Assembly: GCA_900489925.1 (NCBI GenBank)
Contig: UEHQ01000004.1
Location: forward strand, 62,001-126,000
Length of the DNA stretch: 64,000 bases
From: Hyphomicrobiales bacterium
GTDB taxonomy: Bacteria > Pseudomonadota > Alphaproteobacteria > Rhizobiales > Rhizobiaceae
Direction: 5' to 3'
Shown here: positions 1 to 8,181 of the stretch, one piece after another
Layout: every line of letters begins with the position of its first letter
Numbering within the stretch: the stretch's first letter is position 1
Made by a program: the position numbers and the translations under genes
Notes under the pieces: generated by a model
Seen by the model: only the letters and a program-made list of their open reading frames with translations
What the model was told of the DNA's origin: nothing
Databases searched by the model: none

Positions 1-219
1 ATGGTCGCCCGTCACCCCGCAACCGAAGCAGTGATATCGGCCCTTGCGATCCTCGCAATGGAAGCTCGGTGACTTCTCGCCGTGGAACGGGCAGCATGCC
101 CAATAGTCGCCACGTGGCACATTGGTCTTGCGCTTGTCCCAGCTCACACGTCGACCGATCACGTCCGAAATCGGCACGCGGTCGCGTATCTCGTCGAGAA
201 AGGAATTTGAAAAGCGCAT
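1..219 (-). CDS. dnaG: DNA primase, N-terminal fragment
   Basis: DnaG makes the RNA primers for DNA replication. Only the first 73 codons lie in the window, and the gene runs off the left edge. The translation starts MRFSNSFLDEIRDRVPISDV and contains the CHC2 zinc-finger pattern of primases: CCPFHGEKSPSF, then HCFGCGVTGDH, with Cys, His and paired Cys as zinc ligands. The start is the ATG at 219. It is divergent from the next gene, with about 600 bp between. The domain identification is secure; the catalytic TOPRIM part is outside the window. Confidence 0.95.
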   Translation of the reverse strand, partial: MRFSNSFLDEIRDRVPISDVIGRRVSWDKRKTNVPRGDYWACCPFHGEKSPSFHCEDRKGRYHCFGCGVTGDH

Positions 220-611
220 CTAAACCTCTTGGCTACCCTCCATATAAGCAAGTTCACCCCCGCATGCCACGAACTTTGCCGCCAGAAAGGCGCGCTATTC
301 ACAGGCTGGGCGCCTCATCACTCTTCAGGGCCGATTTTTGTCCCATCAACAATGCGTTACCGGCCCCTGCGACAGGGGGTGCGACATCGTCTTCGGTGGC
401 ACCGGCTCACCATCCTAACCGCCTTGTCACCGCCCGACAAAGGAACTTAGGAATCAATCATAAATCTTTCTAGAACAATGACTTAAAGACGAAACGTAGA
501 ATGCCGCCGCCGCCGGAAGGGAGAGCCCTGCCACACTTAAGGCAGCCATTTGGGCCAATTATTATTTTTTTGTAATTTGAAACACTTTCCGCACCGCAAT
601 AACTTCCAACT

Positions 612-772
612 CAACAACGCGATCCCCGAGCGAGGCACCATCCCTACCCCCGGCGCCGCCTCGCAAGGGTGCCTTTGCAACTATCCCGCTGGTGAGGGCT
701 TCGCCCTGAGTCGCTGGCCGGAAGCAAAGAGCAAGAAGGCAGGAGCTCCCCCAGCTCCTGCCTTCTTTAATT
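612..772 (+). ncRNA. Candidate small RNA upstream of the 312-aa gene
   Basis: Seen: a possible promoter with TTGAAA at 577-582, a 17-bp spacer and TAACTT at 600-605. After it come a small hairpin (AGGGC at 695-699, GCCCT at 703-707) and a perfect 15-bp stem (733-747 with 753-767) followed by a T-rich run. A transcript of about 160 nt would fit these signals. The -10 element is weak, and the hairpin could instead be a leader element of the downstream gene. I do not recognise an sRNA family. Confidence 0.3.
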
Positions 773-775
773 TTC
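733..775 (+). terminator. Perfect 15-bp hairpin with T-rich tail
   Basis: AAGAAGGCAGGAGCT at 733-747 pairs fully with 753-767 around a five-C loop, followed by TTTAATTTT-like sequence. It looks like an intrinsic terminator or attenuator about 45 bp before the start of the next gene. Confidence 0.6.
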
Positions 776-816
776 AGCAAGTCGCAGATTCCCGACGTTT
801 TTGACCTTAGGAAATA

Positions 817-1755
817 TTGACAGCTACCTTTGGCCTGTCCAATGAGGATGGACCACTGGAATACCACATGGCCCACATAGTTGACGAATTTTTAGCGAGC
901 GACTCCTTCTTCTCGGCAGTCTTGCGCTGCGCGCATGAAATGCTGACGATTTACAGGGAAAGCCCTCGGATCGCCTCGATATTTGCTTCGCAACAGCGTT
1001 GGTTGCTTGCGCATGCCGGCTTTGCACTTCACTACGGCTATCCGGACGAGCCAAGCAGCGCGCTTTATTCCGGCCGCTTCATTACATTTGCCGTCAAGCA
1101 TGACATTGCAAGCCGCAACACCGCGGCCGCGTTCATCCAGGAGATGCTCGCCTATCGCTTTCTGCGCCCGATAGAAGGCGCGACCGACAAGCGCACGCGG
1201 CTGCTGGAACCGACGGAGACGGCGTCGGAACACTTTTTCAAGTGGATCGCCACGCATCTTTATATTCTCGACAATCTGGACGGTGGCGACCGGCTCGGCC
1301 AAGTGACCGCCAATCCCGCGACTGTCGCCCGCATCCAGCCGCTCATTGCCAAGGCCATCATCGAGACCGAGGCCGTGCGCGATCCCGGACCGACCTACAA
1401 CCTGTTCAACTGGGCCACGTCAGGCGGGCTGGTCATGGACTACCTGATGAGCCTCGTGCCGTCCTTTGATCGCTCACAGAAGAGGATCGAGATCGGGCCG
1501 GTTTCGCTCAAGCTGATCCGCGACGAATTCAGGATATCGAACACGCACCTGAAGCGGCTGCTAGCGCAGGCCGCTGAAATGGGAAGCATGGGCTGGAGCG
1601 GACCGTCATACAAGGGAGATGTCTGGCTCTCCGGCGGCTTCGTCCTGGAGTACTGGCGCTACCAGGCGGCAAAATTCACCGTGATCGATGCTGCAGCCGA
1701 GGCCGTGCTGGGGCCCGCCGTCGCATCGACGACGGGCGCAAGACGCATCAGTTAA
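817..1755 (+). CDS. Unrecognised 312-aa protein
   Basis: I do not recognise this family. The protein is 312 residues, with no signal peptide or clear membrane segment. Residues about 225-275 (GPVSLKLIRDEFRISNTHLK onward) could form a helix-turn-helix, because a spacing like ISNTHLKRLLAQAAEMG is typical of a recognition helix. A DNA-binding role is therefore possible but unproven. The start is a TTG at 817 with GGA about 6 bp upstream; an in-frame ATG at 868 is the alternative. It converges with yqeY and overlaps it by 8 bp. The reading frame is open and has normal codon use for the region. Confidence 0.7.
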   Translation: MTATFGLSNEDGPLEYHMAHIVDEFLASDSFFSAVLRCAHEMLTIYRESPRIASIFASQQRWLLAHAGFALHYGYPDEPSSALYSGRFITFAVKHDIASRNTAAAFIQEMLAYRFLRPIEGATDKRTRLLEPTETASEHFFKWIATHLYILDNLDGGDRLGQVTANPATVARIQPLIAKAIIETEAVRDPGPTYNLFNWATSGGLVMDYLMSLVPSFDRSQKRIEIGPVSLKLIRDEFRISNTHLKRLLAQAAEMGSMGWSGPSYKGDVWLSGGFVLEYWRYQAAKFTVIDAAAEAVLGPAVASTTGARRIS

Positions 1756-2203
1756 GCAGTTCCTTGACGGCGCCCGAGGCCTTCGAAAAGTCCATCTGGC
1801 CGGCATAGCGCTCCTTCAGAACCGCCATGACCTTGCCCATGTCCTTCGGACCGGCAGCACCCGTCTCTGCGATGATCGCCGCGATGTTTGCGCGCACGTC
1901 CGAATCGGAGAGCTGCTTCGGCATGAAGTCCTGTACGACCTTGATTTCGGCGCGCTCCTTGGCGGCGAGCTCCGGGCGGGAATTCTCGTCATAGATCTTC
2001 GCCGATTCGTCGCGTTGCTTCACCATCTTGGCGAGGATCTGCAGGATTTCGTCGTCACTGGCCTCTTCCTTGCCGGCGCCGCGATTGGCGATATCCCGGT
2101 CCTTGATCGCCGCCTGTATCAGGCGAACGGTCGAAAGACGCTCGGCATTCTTGGACTTCATCGCATCCTTGAGGGCGGCGGCGAGTTGATCGCGCAACAT
2201 CAT
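1748..2203 (-). CDS. yqeY: GatB/YqeY domain protein
   Basis: A stand-alone YqeY protein of 151 residues, the usual family length. It is helical and homologous to the C-terminal tRNA-binding tail of GatB, the subunit of the amidotransferase that makes Gln-tRNA or Asn-tRNA. The free-standing form is thought to help with tRNA binding; its exact job is unsettled. Typical features are the start MLRDQLAAALKDAMK and the motif KVVQDFMPKQLSD. I chose the ATG at 2203 because AGGAG lies five bases upstream; a GTG two codons earlier is also open. It sits back to back with carA, an arrangement typical of rhizobia. Confidence 0.92.
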   Translation of the reverse strand: MMLRDQLAAALKDAMKSKNAERLSTVRLIQAAIKDRDIANRGAGKEEASDDEILQILAKMVKQRDESAKIYDENSRPELAAKERAEIKVVQDFMPKQLSDSDVRANIAAIIAETGAAGPKDMGKVMAVLKERYAGQMDFSKASGAVKELLN

Positions 2204-2318
2204 AATCACTCCTGTTTGAATGCCGCTTCATAAACCAGACGAATGCGTGCGATCAAATAAATTGCGAGAAACCCCGCAGAAAGCGAAAGAAAAGCGCCTT
2301 TATGTCGGGTACAAAGAT

Positions 2319-2347
2319 TGACCTCAGGAAATAGCGTGGCTATTTAC
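2319..2347 (+). promoter_or_regulatory. Predicted sigma70-type promoter of carA
   Basis: TTGACC at 2319-2324, a 17-bp spacer, and TATTTA at 2342-2347. Spacing and hexamers match the housekeeping consensus well. Transcription would start near 2354, giving carA a leader of about 120 nt. Confidence 0.55.
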
Positions 2348-2472
2348 CGCCACCTGCACCAAAATTCGTGATCAGGCCTGAGAGCGTGCGCCTTGCCGCG
2401 CGCATATGCTTGCGAACCAAATGGCCGGCCAGCGTTGCCCAAGGACGCGTGGCTGCCGGAAACGGGATGAAG

Positions 2473-3678
2473 ATGACCGCGACAGCACCCTGGACAACCG
2501 AAAAGCCCACCGCCCTGCTCGTTCTGGCAGACGGCACAGTGATCGAAGGCAAGGGCATCGGCGCGACCGGCAAGGTCCAGGCCGAAGTCGTCTTCAACAC
2601 CGCGCTGACCGGCTACGAAGAGATCATGACCGACCCCTCTTATCTCGGCCAGATCGTCACCTTCACCTTCCCGCACATCGGCAACATCGGCACCAACGAT
2701 GAAGACATCGAAGACCTGACGCCGGCAGCACGCCACGGCGCGGTCGGCGTCATCTTCAAGGCCGACATGACCGACCCGTCCAACTACCGCGCCGTCAAGC
2801 ATCTCGACGCCTGGCTGAAGGCTCGCGGCGTCATCGGCCTCTGCGGCATCGACACCCGTGCGCTCACCGCCTGGATCCGTGAGAACGGCGCACCGAACGC
2901 GGTCATCGCCCATGACCCGAACGGCGTCTTCGACATCGAAACGCTGAAAGCCGAAGCCAAGGCCTGGAGCGGACTCGAAGGCCTCGACCTCGCCAAGATC
3001 GCCTCCTCCGGCCAGTCCTCGCAGTGGTCGCAGACCCCGTGGATCTGGAACGAGGGCTACGGCGAACTGAAGGCCGAGGACGCGAAGTATCACGTCGTCT
3101 GCCTCGACTACGGCGTCAAGCGCAACATCCTGCGCCTGTTTGCCGGTCTCGACTGCAAGGTAACGGTCATGCCGGCAACGACGAGCGCCGAAGACGTGCT
3201 CGCCATGCAGCCTGACGGCATCTTCCTGTCGAACGGCCCGGGCGACCCGGCAGCAACCGGCGAATACGCCGTTCCGGTCATCCAGTCGCTGATCAAGACC
3301 GACATTCCGGTCTTCGGCATCTGCCTCGGCCACCAGATGCTGGGCCTCGCGCTCGGCGCCAAGACCGAAAAGATGCATCAGGGCCACCACGGCGCCAACC
3401 ATCCGGTCAAGGATCACACCACGGGCAAGGTCGAGATCGTCTCGATGAACCACGGCTTCGCGGTCGATACGAAGTCGCTGCCGCAAGGTGTTGAGGAGAC
3501 TCACGTTTCGCTGTTCGACGGCACGAACTGCGGCCTGCGTGTTTCAGGCAAGCAGATCTTCTCCGTCCAGCATCACCCGGAAGCCTCCCCCGGCCCGCAG
3601 GACAGCCACTACCTCTTCCGCCGCTTCATCAACATGGTGCGCGAAAAGAAGGGCGAAGCGGCACTGGCCGAACGCTAG
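2473..3678 (+). CDS. carA: Carbamoyl-phosphate synthase small subunit
   Basis: CarA is the glutaminase subunit. It releases ammonia from glutamine and passes it to CarB, which makes carbamoyl phosphate for arginine and pyrimidine synthesis. The protein is 401 residues from the ATG at 2473 (MTATAPWTTEK), the length seen in rhizobia. An ATG at 2467 is possible, and the open frame extends back to 2368. The N-terminal CPSase domain contains LADGTVIEGKGIGATG and ALTGYEEIMTDPSY. The C-terminal class I glutamine amidotransferase domain has SNGPGDP, the nucleophile in GICLGHQM (about Cys284), and HHPEASPGP holding the His and Glu of the triad. Its partner carB lies about 8 kb downstream, not adjacent. 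Confidence 0.98.
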   Translation: MTATAPWTTEKPTALLVLADGTVIEGKGIGATGKVQAEVVFNTALTGYEEIMTDPSYLGQIVTFTFPHIGNIGTNDEDIEDLTPAARHGAVGVIFKADMTDPSNYRAVKHLDAWLKARGVIGLCGIDTRALTAWIRENGAPNAVIAHDPNGVFDIETLKAEAKAWSGLEGLDLAKIASSGQSSQWSQTPWIWNEGYGELKAEDAKYHVVCLDYGVKRNILRLFAGLDCKVTVMPATTSAEDVLAMQPDGIFLSNGPGDPAATGEYAVPVIQSLIKTDIPVFGICLGHQMLGLALGAKTEKMHQGHHGANHPVKDHTTGKVEIVSMNHGFAVDTKSLPQGVEETHVSLFDGTNCGLRVSGKQIFSVQHHPEASPGPQDSHYLFRRFINMVREKKGEAALAER

Positions 3679-3703
3679 GCCCGACTCCGCTGAGAAATAG
3701 AGA

Positions 3704-3739
3704 AACCGCTTGCAGCAGACCGTTGCAGGCGGTTTTCTT
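3704..3739 (+). terminator. Intrinsic terminator of carA
   Basis: An 11-bp stem (3704-3714 with 3724-3734, one G-T pair) is followed by TTCTT. It lies 25 bp after the carA stop codon. Confidence 0.7.
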
Positions 3740-3805
3740 ATGCGGTGTGGAACGCCCGCCATGCCGCCGCGTTCCTGGAGAGACACCGGATGGAAGGGAA
3801 AGCGG

Positions 3806-4243
3806 ATGCCGCAACCCGTCAAACTCCACAGGGGAGGCTGCCTGTGCGGAGAGGTCCGCTACAGCGTAGCCGAAGCGCCGCTCTATAGCGGCATCTGCCA
3901 CTGTCGAACCTGCCGGAGAATTGCCTCGGCGACGACGCTTCCCTATGTGGTCTTTCCCGCCCGCACCTTCGTCTTCGCGAGCGGTACGCCTAGACGGTTT
4001 GCGTCGTCGGCCAATGTGATCAGGACATTTTGCGGATCGTGCGGATCGCCGCTGACCTACCAGAACACGACGGAACGCGACACCATCGACATCATGACGA
4101 TAAGCCTCGATGACCCTGAGGTCTATCGCCCGCTGGCCCACGTCTGGGTGTCGGCGAAAGTCGGGTGGGATGTCATCGGCGATGACCTGCCGCAATATCA
4201 GGAAGGGCGTCCGGTTGACGACCAGACGCCATCGTCCTCTTAG
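3806..4243 (+). CDS. GFA/CENP-V family zinc-binding protein
   Basis: A 145-residue protein of the glutathione-dependent formaldehyde-activating (Gfa-like) family. These small zinc proteins have a beta fold. Three cysteine motifs are visible: GGCLCGEVRY near the start, CHCRTCRR near residue 37, and CGSCGSPL near residue 78. Most family members have no proven substrate, so formaldehyde detoxification should not be assumed. I chose the ATG at 3806 (MPQPVKLHRGG) because homology begins there and GGAAGGG lies upstream; the frame is open back to 3710. It converges with the MATE gene and overlaps it by 4 bp. Confidence 0.88.
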   Translation: MPQPVKLHRGGCLCGEVRYSVAEAPLYSGICHCRTCRRIASATTLPYVVFPARTFVFASGTPRRFASSANVIRTFCGSCGSPLTYQNTTERDTIDIMTISLDDPEVYRPLAHVWVSAKVGWDVIGDDLPQYQEGRPVDDQTPSSS

Positions 4244-5628
4244 GCGTGGCGGCGCATGAGAAGATAAAAGCGGCCACACAGCATCACGGCTGCGGTGAAC
4301 AGCCCGATCAGGAAGCCGAACCAGATGCCGATTCCGCCGAAGCCAAGCGGGAAAGCAAAGGCCCAGGCAAGGAAGAAACCGATCGGCCAGTAGGCAACCA
4401 GAGCCATGATCATCGGCACGCGCGCGTCCTTGAGACCGCGCAGCAGGCCGTTGGCAATCGCCTGCAGGCCATCGACCAGCTGGAACAATCCCGCGATGAC
4501 GATCAGCGGTCCGGCATAGGCCAGCACCTGAGGCGCCTGCGCCGAATGCGTGTCCAGGAACCAGCTGGCAAGGAAGGTCGGCATGATCGCAAACAGCAAA
4601 CCGCCGATTGCCGAGATGGCGCAGGAGATCGCAAACACCGAAACCGCAGCCCTGACAAGGGCAAGGTGATCCCCCTGCCCGTGCGCGACGCCGACACGGA
4701 CGGTAGCCGCCTGTGAAAGACCAAGCGGTATCATGAAGGCGATCGACGCCCACTGCAGCGCGATCCCGTGTGCGGCGAGTTCGATCGTGCCGATCCGGCC
4801 CATCAGCAGCGACGCCATGGTGAACAGGCTGACCTCGGCAAGAATGGTGACGCTGATCGGCAGTCCGAGCCGCACGACCTCGAAGAAGGCCTTCCAGTCC
4901 GGCCGCCAGAAGCGTACGAAAAGCTCGTAGCGGCGCGTTTCCGGCCGACTCTGCACATAGGCGACGATGAAGAAGAAGCCAGCTGTCTGCACGACGACCG
5001 AAACGATAGCGGCACCTCTCAGCCCCATCGCCGGCAGGCCGAAATGGCCAAGCACCAGCATGTAGGCAAAGATGGCGTTCAGCACCAGCATCGCGATCGT
5101 CACGTTCAGGATCACTGCCGCCTTGCCGATCGCGCTCACCAGCGCCCGTACGACATTGTACAGAAGCCCCGGCAGCACTGCGAACTGGCCGATGACGATA
5201 TAGCTGTGCGCCAGCGCCGCCACCTCCGGCTTCTGTCCGGCAGCGAGCAGGATGCGCTCGGAATTGAAGAAGGCCGGCAGCATCAGCACCCAGTAGGCGA
5301 AAACCACCCAGAGACCCATGCGTAGCGAGCGGCGCACACTGACGACGTCGCCGCGACCATAGGCCTGCGCCACCATCGGGATGACGGCAATCGAAAAGCC
5401 GGAGCCGAACACGAGGATGGTGAAGAGGAACTGGCCGGCAAGCACCATCGCGCCCAGATGCTCCGGGCCGAGGCGGCCGACGATCATCACGTCGGTCGTG
5501 TTGATTCCGAGTTGAGCAAGTTGCGCACCGATCAGCGGGATCCCGAGCGCCAGCGTGGCGCGGATATGCGCGGACCAACGGTTATCGGTTGTCGGCGCGA
5601 GCTTTCGCGCGTCGATCGGGGTATCCAT
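4240..5628 (-). CDS. MATE family multidrug exporter
   Basis: A 462-residue membrane protein with about 12 hydrophobic segments in two similar halves. This is the size and layout of NorM-type MATE antiporters, which expel cationic drugs using Na+ or H+ gradients. Characteristic features are ALGIPLIGAQLAQLGINTTD in the first helix pair, then MIVGRLGPEHLGAMVLAG, and the repeat copy LGLPISVTILAEVSLF after the midpoint. The start is the ATG at 5628. A 140-bp gap separates it from the next exporter gene on the same strand, so co-transcription is possible. Substrates cannot be predicted. Confidence 0.93.
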   Translation of the reverse strand: MDTPIDARKLAPTTDNRWSAHIRATLALGIPLIGAQLAQLGINTTDVMIVGRLGPEHLGAMVLAGQFLFTILVFGSGFSIAVIPMVAQAYGRGDVVSVRRSLRMGLWVVFAYWVLMLPAFFNSERILLAAGQKPEVAALAHSYIVIGQFAVLPGLLYNVVRALVSAIGKAAVILNVTIAMLVLNAIFAYMLVLGHFGLPAMGLRGAAIVSVVVQTAGFFFIVAYVQSRPETRRYELFVRFWRPDWKAFFEVVRLGLPISVTILAEVSLFTMASLLMGRIGTIELAAHGIALQWASIAFMIPLGLSQAATVRVGVAHGQGDHLALVRAAVSVFAISCAISAIGGLLFAIMPTFLASWFLDTHSAQAPQVLAYAGPLIVIAGLFQLVDGLQAIANGLLRGLKDARVPMIMALVAYWPIGFFLAWAFAFPLGFGGIGIWFGFLIGLFTAAVMLCGRFYLLMRRHA

Positions 5629-5769
5629 GACCTGTTCCTGTGATTCAATTGCCCACGGCTGCGACAGGCAGCAAGGGCCAACCGTGGTCTAACTGAAAGA
5701 AAAGGAAAGAAACACCAGAAAACGTGCAAATGATGAAAAATTCATCATCACATCAGCGATTCTGATGGT

Positions 5770-7017
5770 TCATTCCGCGGGTTGTTCCAACATCGGTCCC
5801 GGCTTGCCGACCCGCACCCTGAGCAAAAAGACCAGTGCCGCAACCAGGATGAAGATGGCAGCCATCAGGTACGGCGCGCCGGCGAAGGTGATCGGCGCAT
5901 CCGCCTTGGTGAAATAGCCGAACATCTGCGTGAAGATCAGCGGCCCGACAATCGTCGTGATGCTGCTGAGGCTCGTTAGCGCCCCCTGCAGCTCGCCTTG
6001 CGCCGATGGCGGCACCTTGCCAGCTGCAATGCTGCGAAGCGGCGGATCGGCGACATTTTCCATGACGGTGAAGATGATGACGGCATAGACCATCCAGCCT
6101 TCCCAGGCGAAGGCATAGCCGGTCAGGCCCACCACGGAGAAACAGAGACCGACGACCGCCGTCTTCCATTCTCCGAGAATTGGTACGATCTTCGGCAGCA
6201 CGACGCCCATGACGAACGCCGCGCCGATGCCATAAATCCCAAGCGAAAGCCCGATCTGCCCCTCGCTCCAGCCATACCGGTAGGTCGACACGAACGACCA
6301 CACGGCCGGATAGACCGCATGCGCCAGCCAGAACAGGAACATGACGACGCAGATCCAGCCGATCCCGGCATAGTTGCGCATCTGCCTCAGGGCGCCGAGC
6401 GGGTTGGCACGCTTCCATTCGAACGCGCGCCGGTTCTTGTCATCCAGCGTTTCCGGCAACAGGAAACAGGCGGCAACGAAATTGGCGAAGGACAAGGCAG
6501 CAGCGCCGTAGAACGGCACACGCGGGCCAAACTCACCCAGGAACCCGCCGATCACGGGACCGATCGTAAAGCCGACACCGAACGCGATACCGATCAGGCC
6601 GAAATTCTTGGCACGGTTTTCTTCCGTGCTGATGTCGGCGATATAGGCGGAACAGGTGGCAAAACTGCCGCCGCTCAAGCCGGCCAGCATACGGCCGATG
6701 AACAGCATCCAGAAGCTGGTGGCGACAGCGCAGATGAGATTGTCGATGGCGAAGGTCAGCACTGACAACAGCAGGATCGGCCGCCGCCCGAAGCGGTCGC
6801 TGAGATTGCCGAGAAACGGCGCGAACAGAAACTGCATTCCCGCATAGACGACCAGCAGCCAGCCGCCGTCGAGCGCGGCGTCACTGACGGAGCCGCCTGT
6901 CAACTGCTCCAGATAGACCGGCAGGACGGGCATGATGATCGCGATCCCGATCACATCCAGAAACAGGATCATGAAGACGAGAAACAATCCACGGCGTACA
7001 AATTTCGGATCGAGCAT
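5770..7017 (-). CDS. MFS exporter of the TetA type
   Basis: A 415-residue, 12-helix major facilitator transporter. Motif A is present between helices 2 and 3 (GNLSDRFGRRPIL), and the antiporter motif C in helix 5 (GIAFGVGFTIGPVIGG), which mark H+/drug exporters. Overall it resembles the Tet(A)/Tet(C) group: LDVIGIAIIMPVLPVYLEQL at the start and YIADISTEENRAKNFG in the first half. Chromosomal members in rhizobia are not proof of tetracycline resistance. The start is the ATG at 7017. It lies between the MATE gene and a LysR gene on the same strand. Confidence 0.92.
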   Translation of the reverse strand: MLDPKFVRRGLFLVFMILFLDVIGIAIIMPVLPVYLEQLTGGSVSDAALDGGWLLVVYAGMQFLFAPFLGNLSDRFGRRPILLLSVLTFAIDNLICAVATSFWMLFIGRMLAGLSGGSFATCSAYIADISTEENRAKNFGLIGIAFGVGFTIGPVIGGFLGEFGPRVPFYGAAALSFANFVAACFLLPETLDDKNRRAFEWKRANPLGALRQMRNYAGIGWICVVMFLFWLAHAVYPAVWSFVSTYRYGWSEGQIGLSLGIYGIGAAFVMGVVLPKIVPILGEWKTAVVGLCFSVVGLTGYAFAWEGWMVYAVIIFTVMENVADPPLRSIAAGKVPPSAQGELQGALTSLSSITTIVGPLIFTQMFGYFTKADAPITFAGAPYLMAAIFILVAALVFLLRVRVGKPGPMLEQPAE

Positions 7018-7170
7018 GAGACATCTCTACAGCGTTGTTTCTGGAAAGACGATCTCGTCGCCGGAGATGTTACATATCGCAGGCCCATAAACGAAACAAT
7101 ACGTGAACATTTCAAATGTTTTGATAGGCTCACCAGTTCTGTTGATGGAGAAGCGGAACAAAAGGCGCAC

Positions 7171-8076
7171 CTAGCCCGCCTTGCGCTGTTCCGCCTTCAC
7201 GAAGTCGACAAAGGCGCGCAGCGTCGAGGGCATGTGCCGGCGGCTGGCATAGTAGAGGAATGGGCCGGAAAATTCAGTGACCCAATCCTCAAGGATCGGC
7301 ACCAGCGCACCAGCCTTGATCGCCGGCGTCAGCAACTCTTCGAAGGTGCGGATGACGCCGAGGCCTGAGGTCGCCGCACCAACCTCCATTTCGATCACAT
7401 TCGAGACCACCGGGCCGCGCGGCGTGACAAGAAGCGTTTCACCGTCCCGCTCGAATTCCCATGGCAAGGGCGCACCGCTCAGGAAGCGATGCCGAATGCA
7501 GTCGTGATCGATCAGCTCGGCGGGGTGCTGCGGCGTTCCTCGTCGAGCCAGATAGCCAGGCGCGGCTGCCGTGATGTAGCGCTGCCGGCGCGGTCCGATC
7601 GGCACGGCGATCATGTCCCGCTCCAGCCGCTCGTCATAGCGAATGCCGGCGTCGTAGCCTGCGGCCAGAACATCGATGAACGTATCCTCGCCCACGATCT
7701 CCAGCGTAATCCCGGGATAGAGGTTCAGAAACCGGTTGGCCATTTCGGGGAGAAACAAGCGAGCGGCGATCGTCGGCACGTTCAGCCGCAGGGTCCCAGA
7801 CGGGCTATCCCTGAAACTGTCGAGCTGGCCGAGCGCTGAAGCCACCTCCCCCAACGCCGGCGCCAGACGTTCCAGCAGCCTCTGCCCAGCCTCTGTCGGT
7901 GTAACGCTCCGTGTCGTGCGGTTGAGGAGACGCACACCCAGGCGTTCTTCGAGGCGGCGAAGCGACTCGCTCAGGGATGAGGCGGAAACACCGCGTTTGC
8001 GAGCCGCCGCGCGAAAGCTGCGCTCCCTTGCAATAGCGGCAAAGGCATCCAGATCACCAAGAGGCAGATCATCCAT
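7171..8076 (-). CDS. LysR-family regulator, divergent from an aldo/keto reductase
   Basis: A 301-residue LysR-type transcription regulator. The N-terminal winged helix-turn-helix covers about residues 5-65 (AFAAIARERSFRAAARKRGV, then LLNRTTRSVTPTEAGQRLL). A periplasmic-binding-protein-like effector domain follows. It belongs to the group that controls a divergent oxidoreductase gene; the aldo/keto reductase gene starts 105 bp away on the other strand. By analogy the shared intergenic region carries its operator. The inducer is unknown. Confidence 0.93.
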   Translation of the reverse strand: MDDLPLGDLDAFAAIARERSFRAAARKRGVSASSLSESLRRLEERLGVRLLNRTTRSVTPTEAGQRLLERLAPALGEVASALGQLDSFRDSPSGTLRLNVPTIAARLFLPEMANRFLNLYPGITLEIVGEDTFIDVLAAGYDAGIRYDERLERDMIAVPIGPRRQRYITAAAPGYLARRGTPQHPAELIDHDCIRHRFLSGAPLPWEFERDGETLLVTPRGPVVSNVIEMEVGAATSGLGVIRTFEELLTPAIKAGALVPILEDWVTEFSGPFLYYASRRHMPSTLRAFVDFVKAEQRKAG

Positions 8077-8181
8077 TGTTCGTTTTTCCGTACAGCCCGT
8101 ACAAATTTACTCGAGTTATCGCACAAGACCGCAGACGATAAAACAGCTGCTAGCAACGGTTCGGCCACGAAGGAGAATGAC

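Larger units (their letters stand above)
220..816. other. Gene-free stretch between dnaG and the next gene
   Basis: No reading frame here resembles a protein. The left part, nearest dnaG, should hold the dnaG promoter, but I cannot place it with confidence. The right part holds a candidate small RNA ending in a strong hairpin, listed separately. The composition around 540-610 is AT-rich compared with its surroundings. Confidence 0.6.

Noticed and set aside
3629..5578. A 649-codon minus-strand frame over the MATE and GFA genes
   Set aside because: A frame-shifted shadow of the MATE gene: the translation lacks membrane helices, while the true MATE frame has all twelve.
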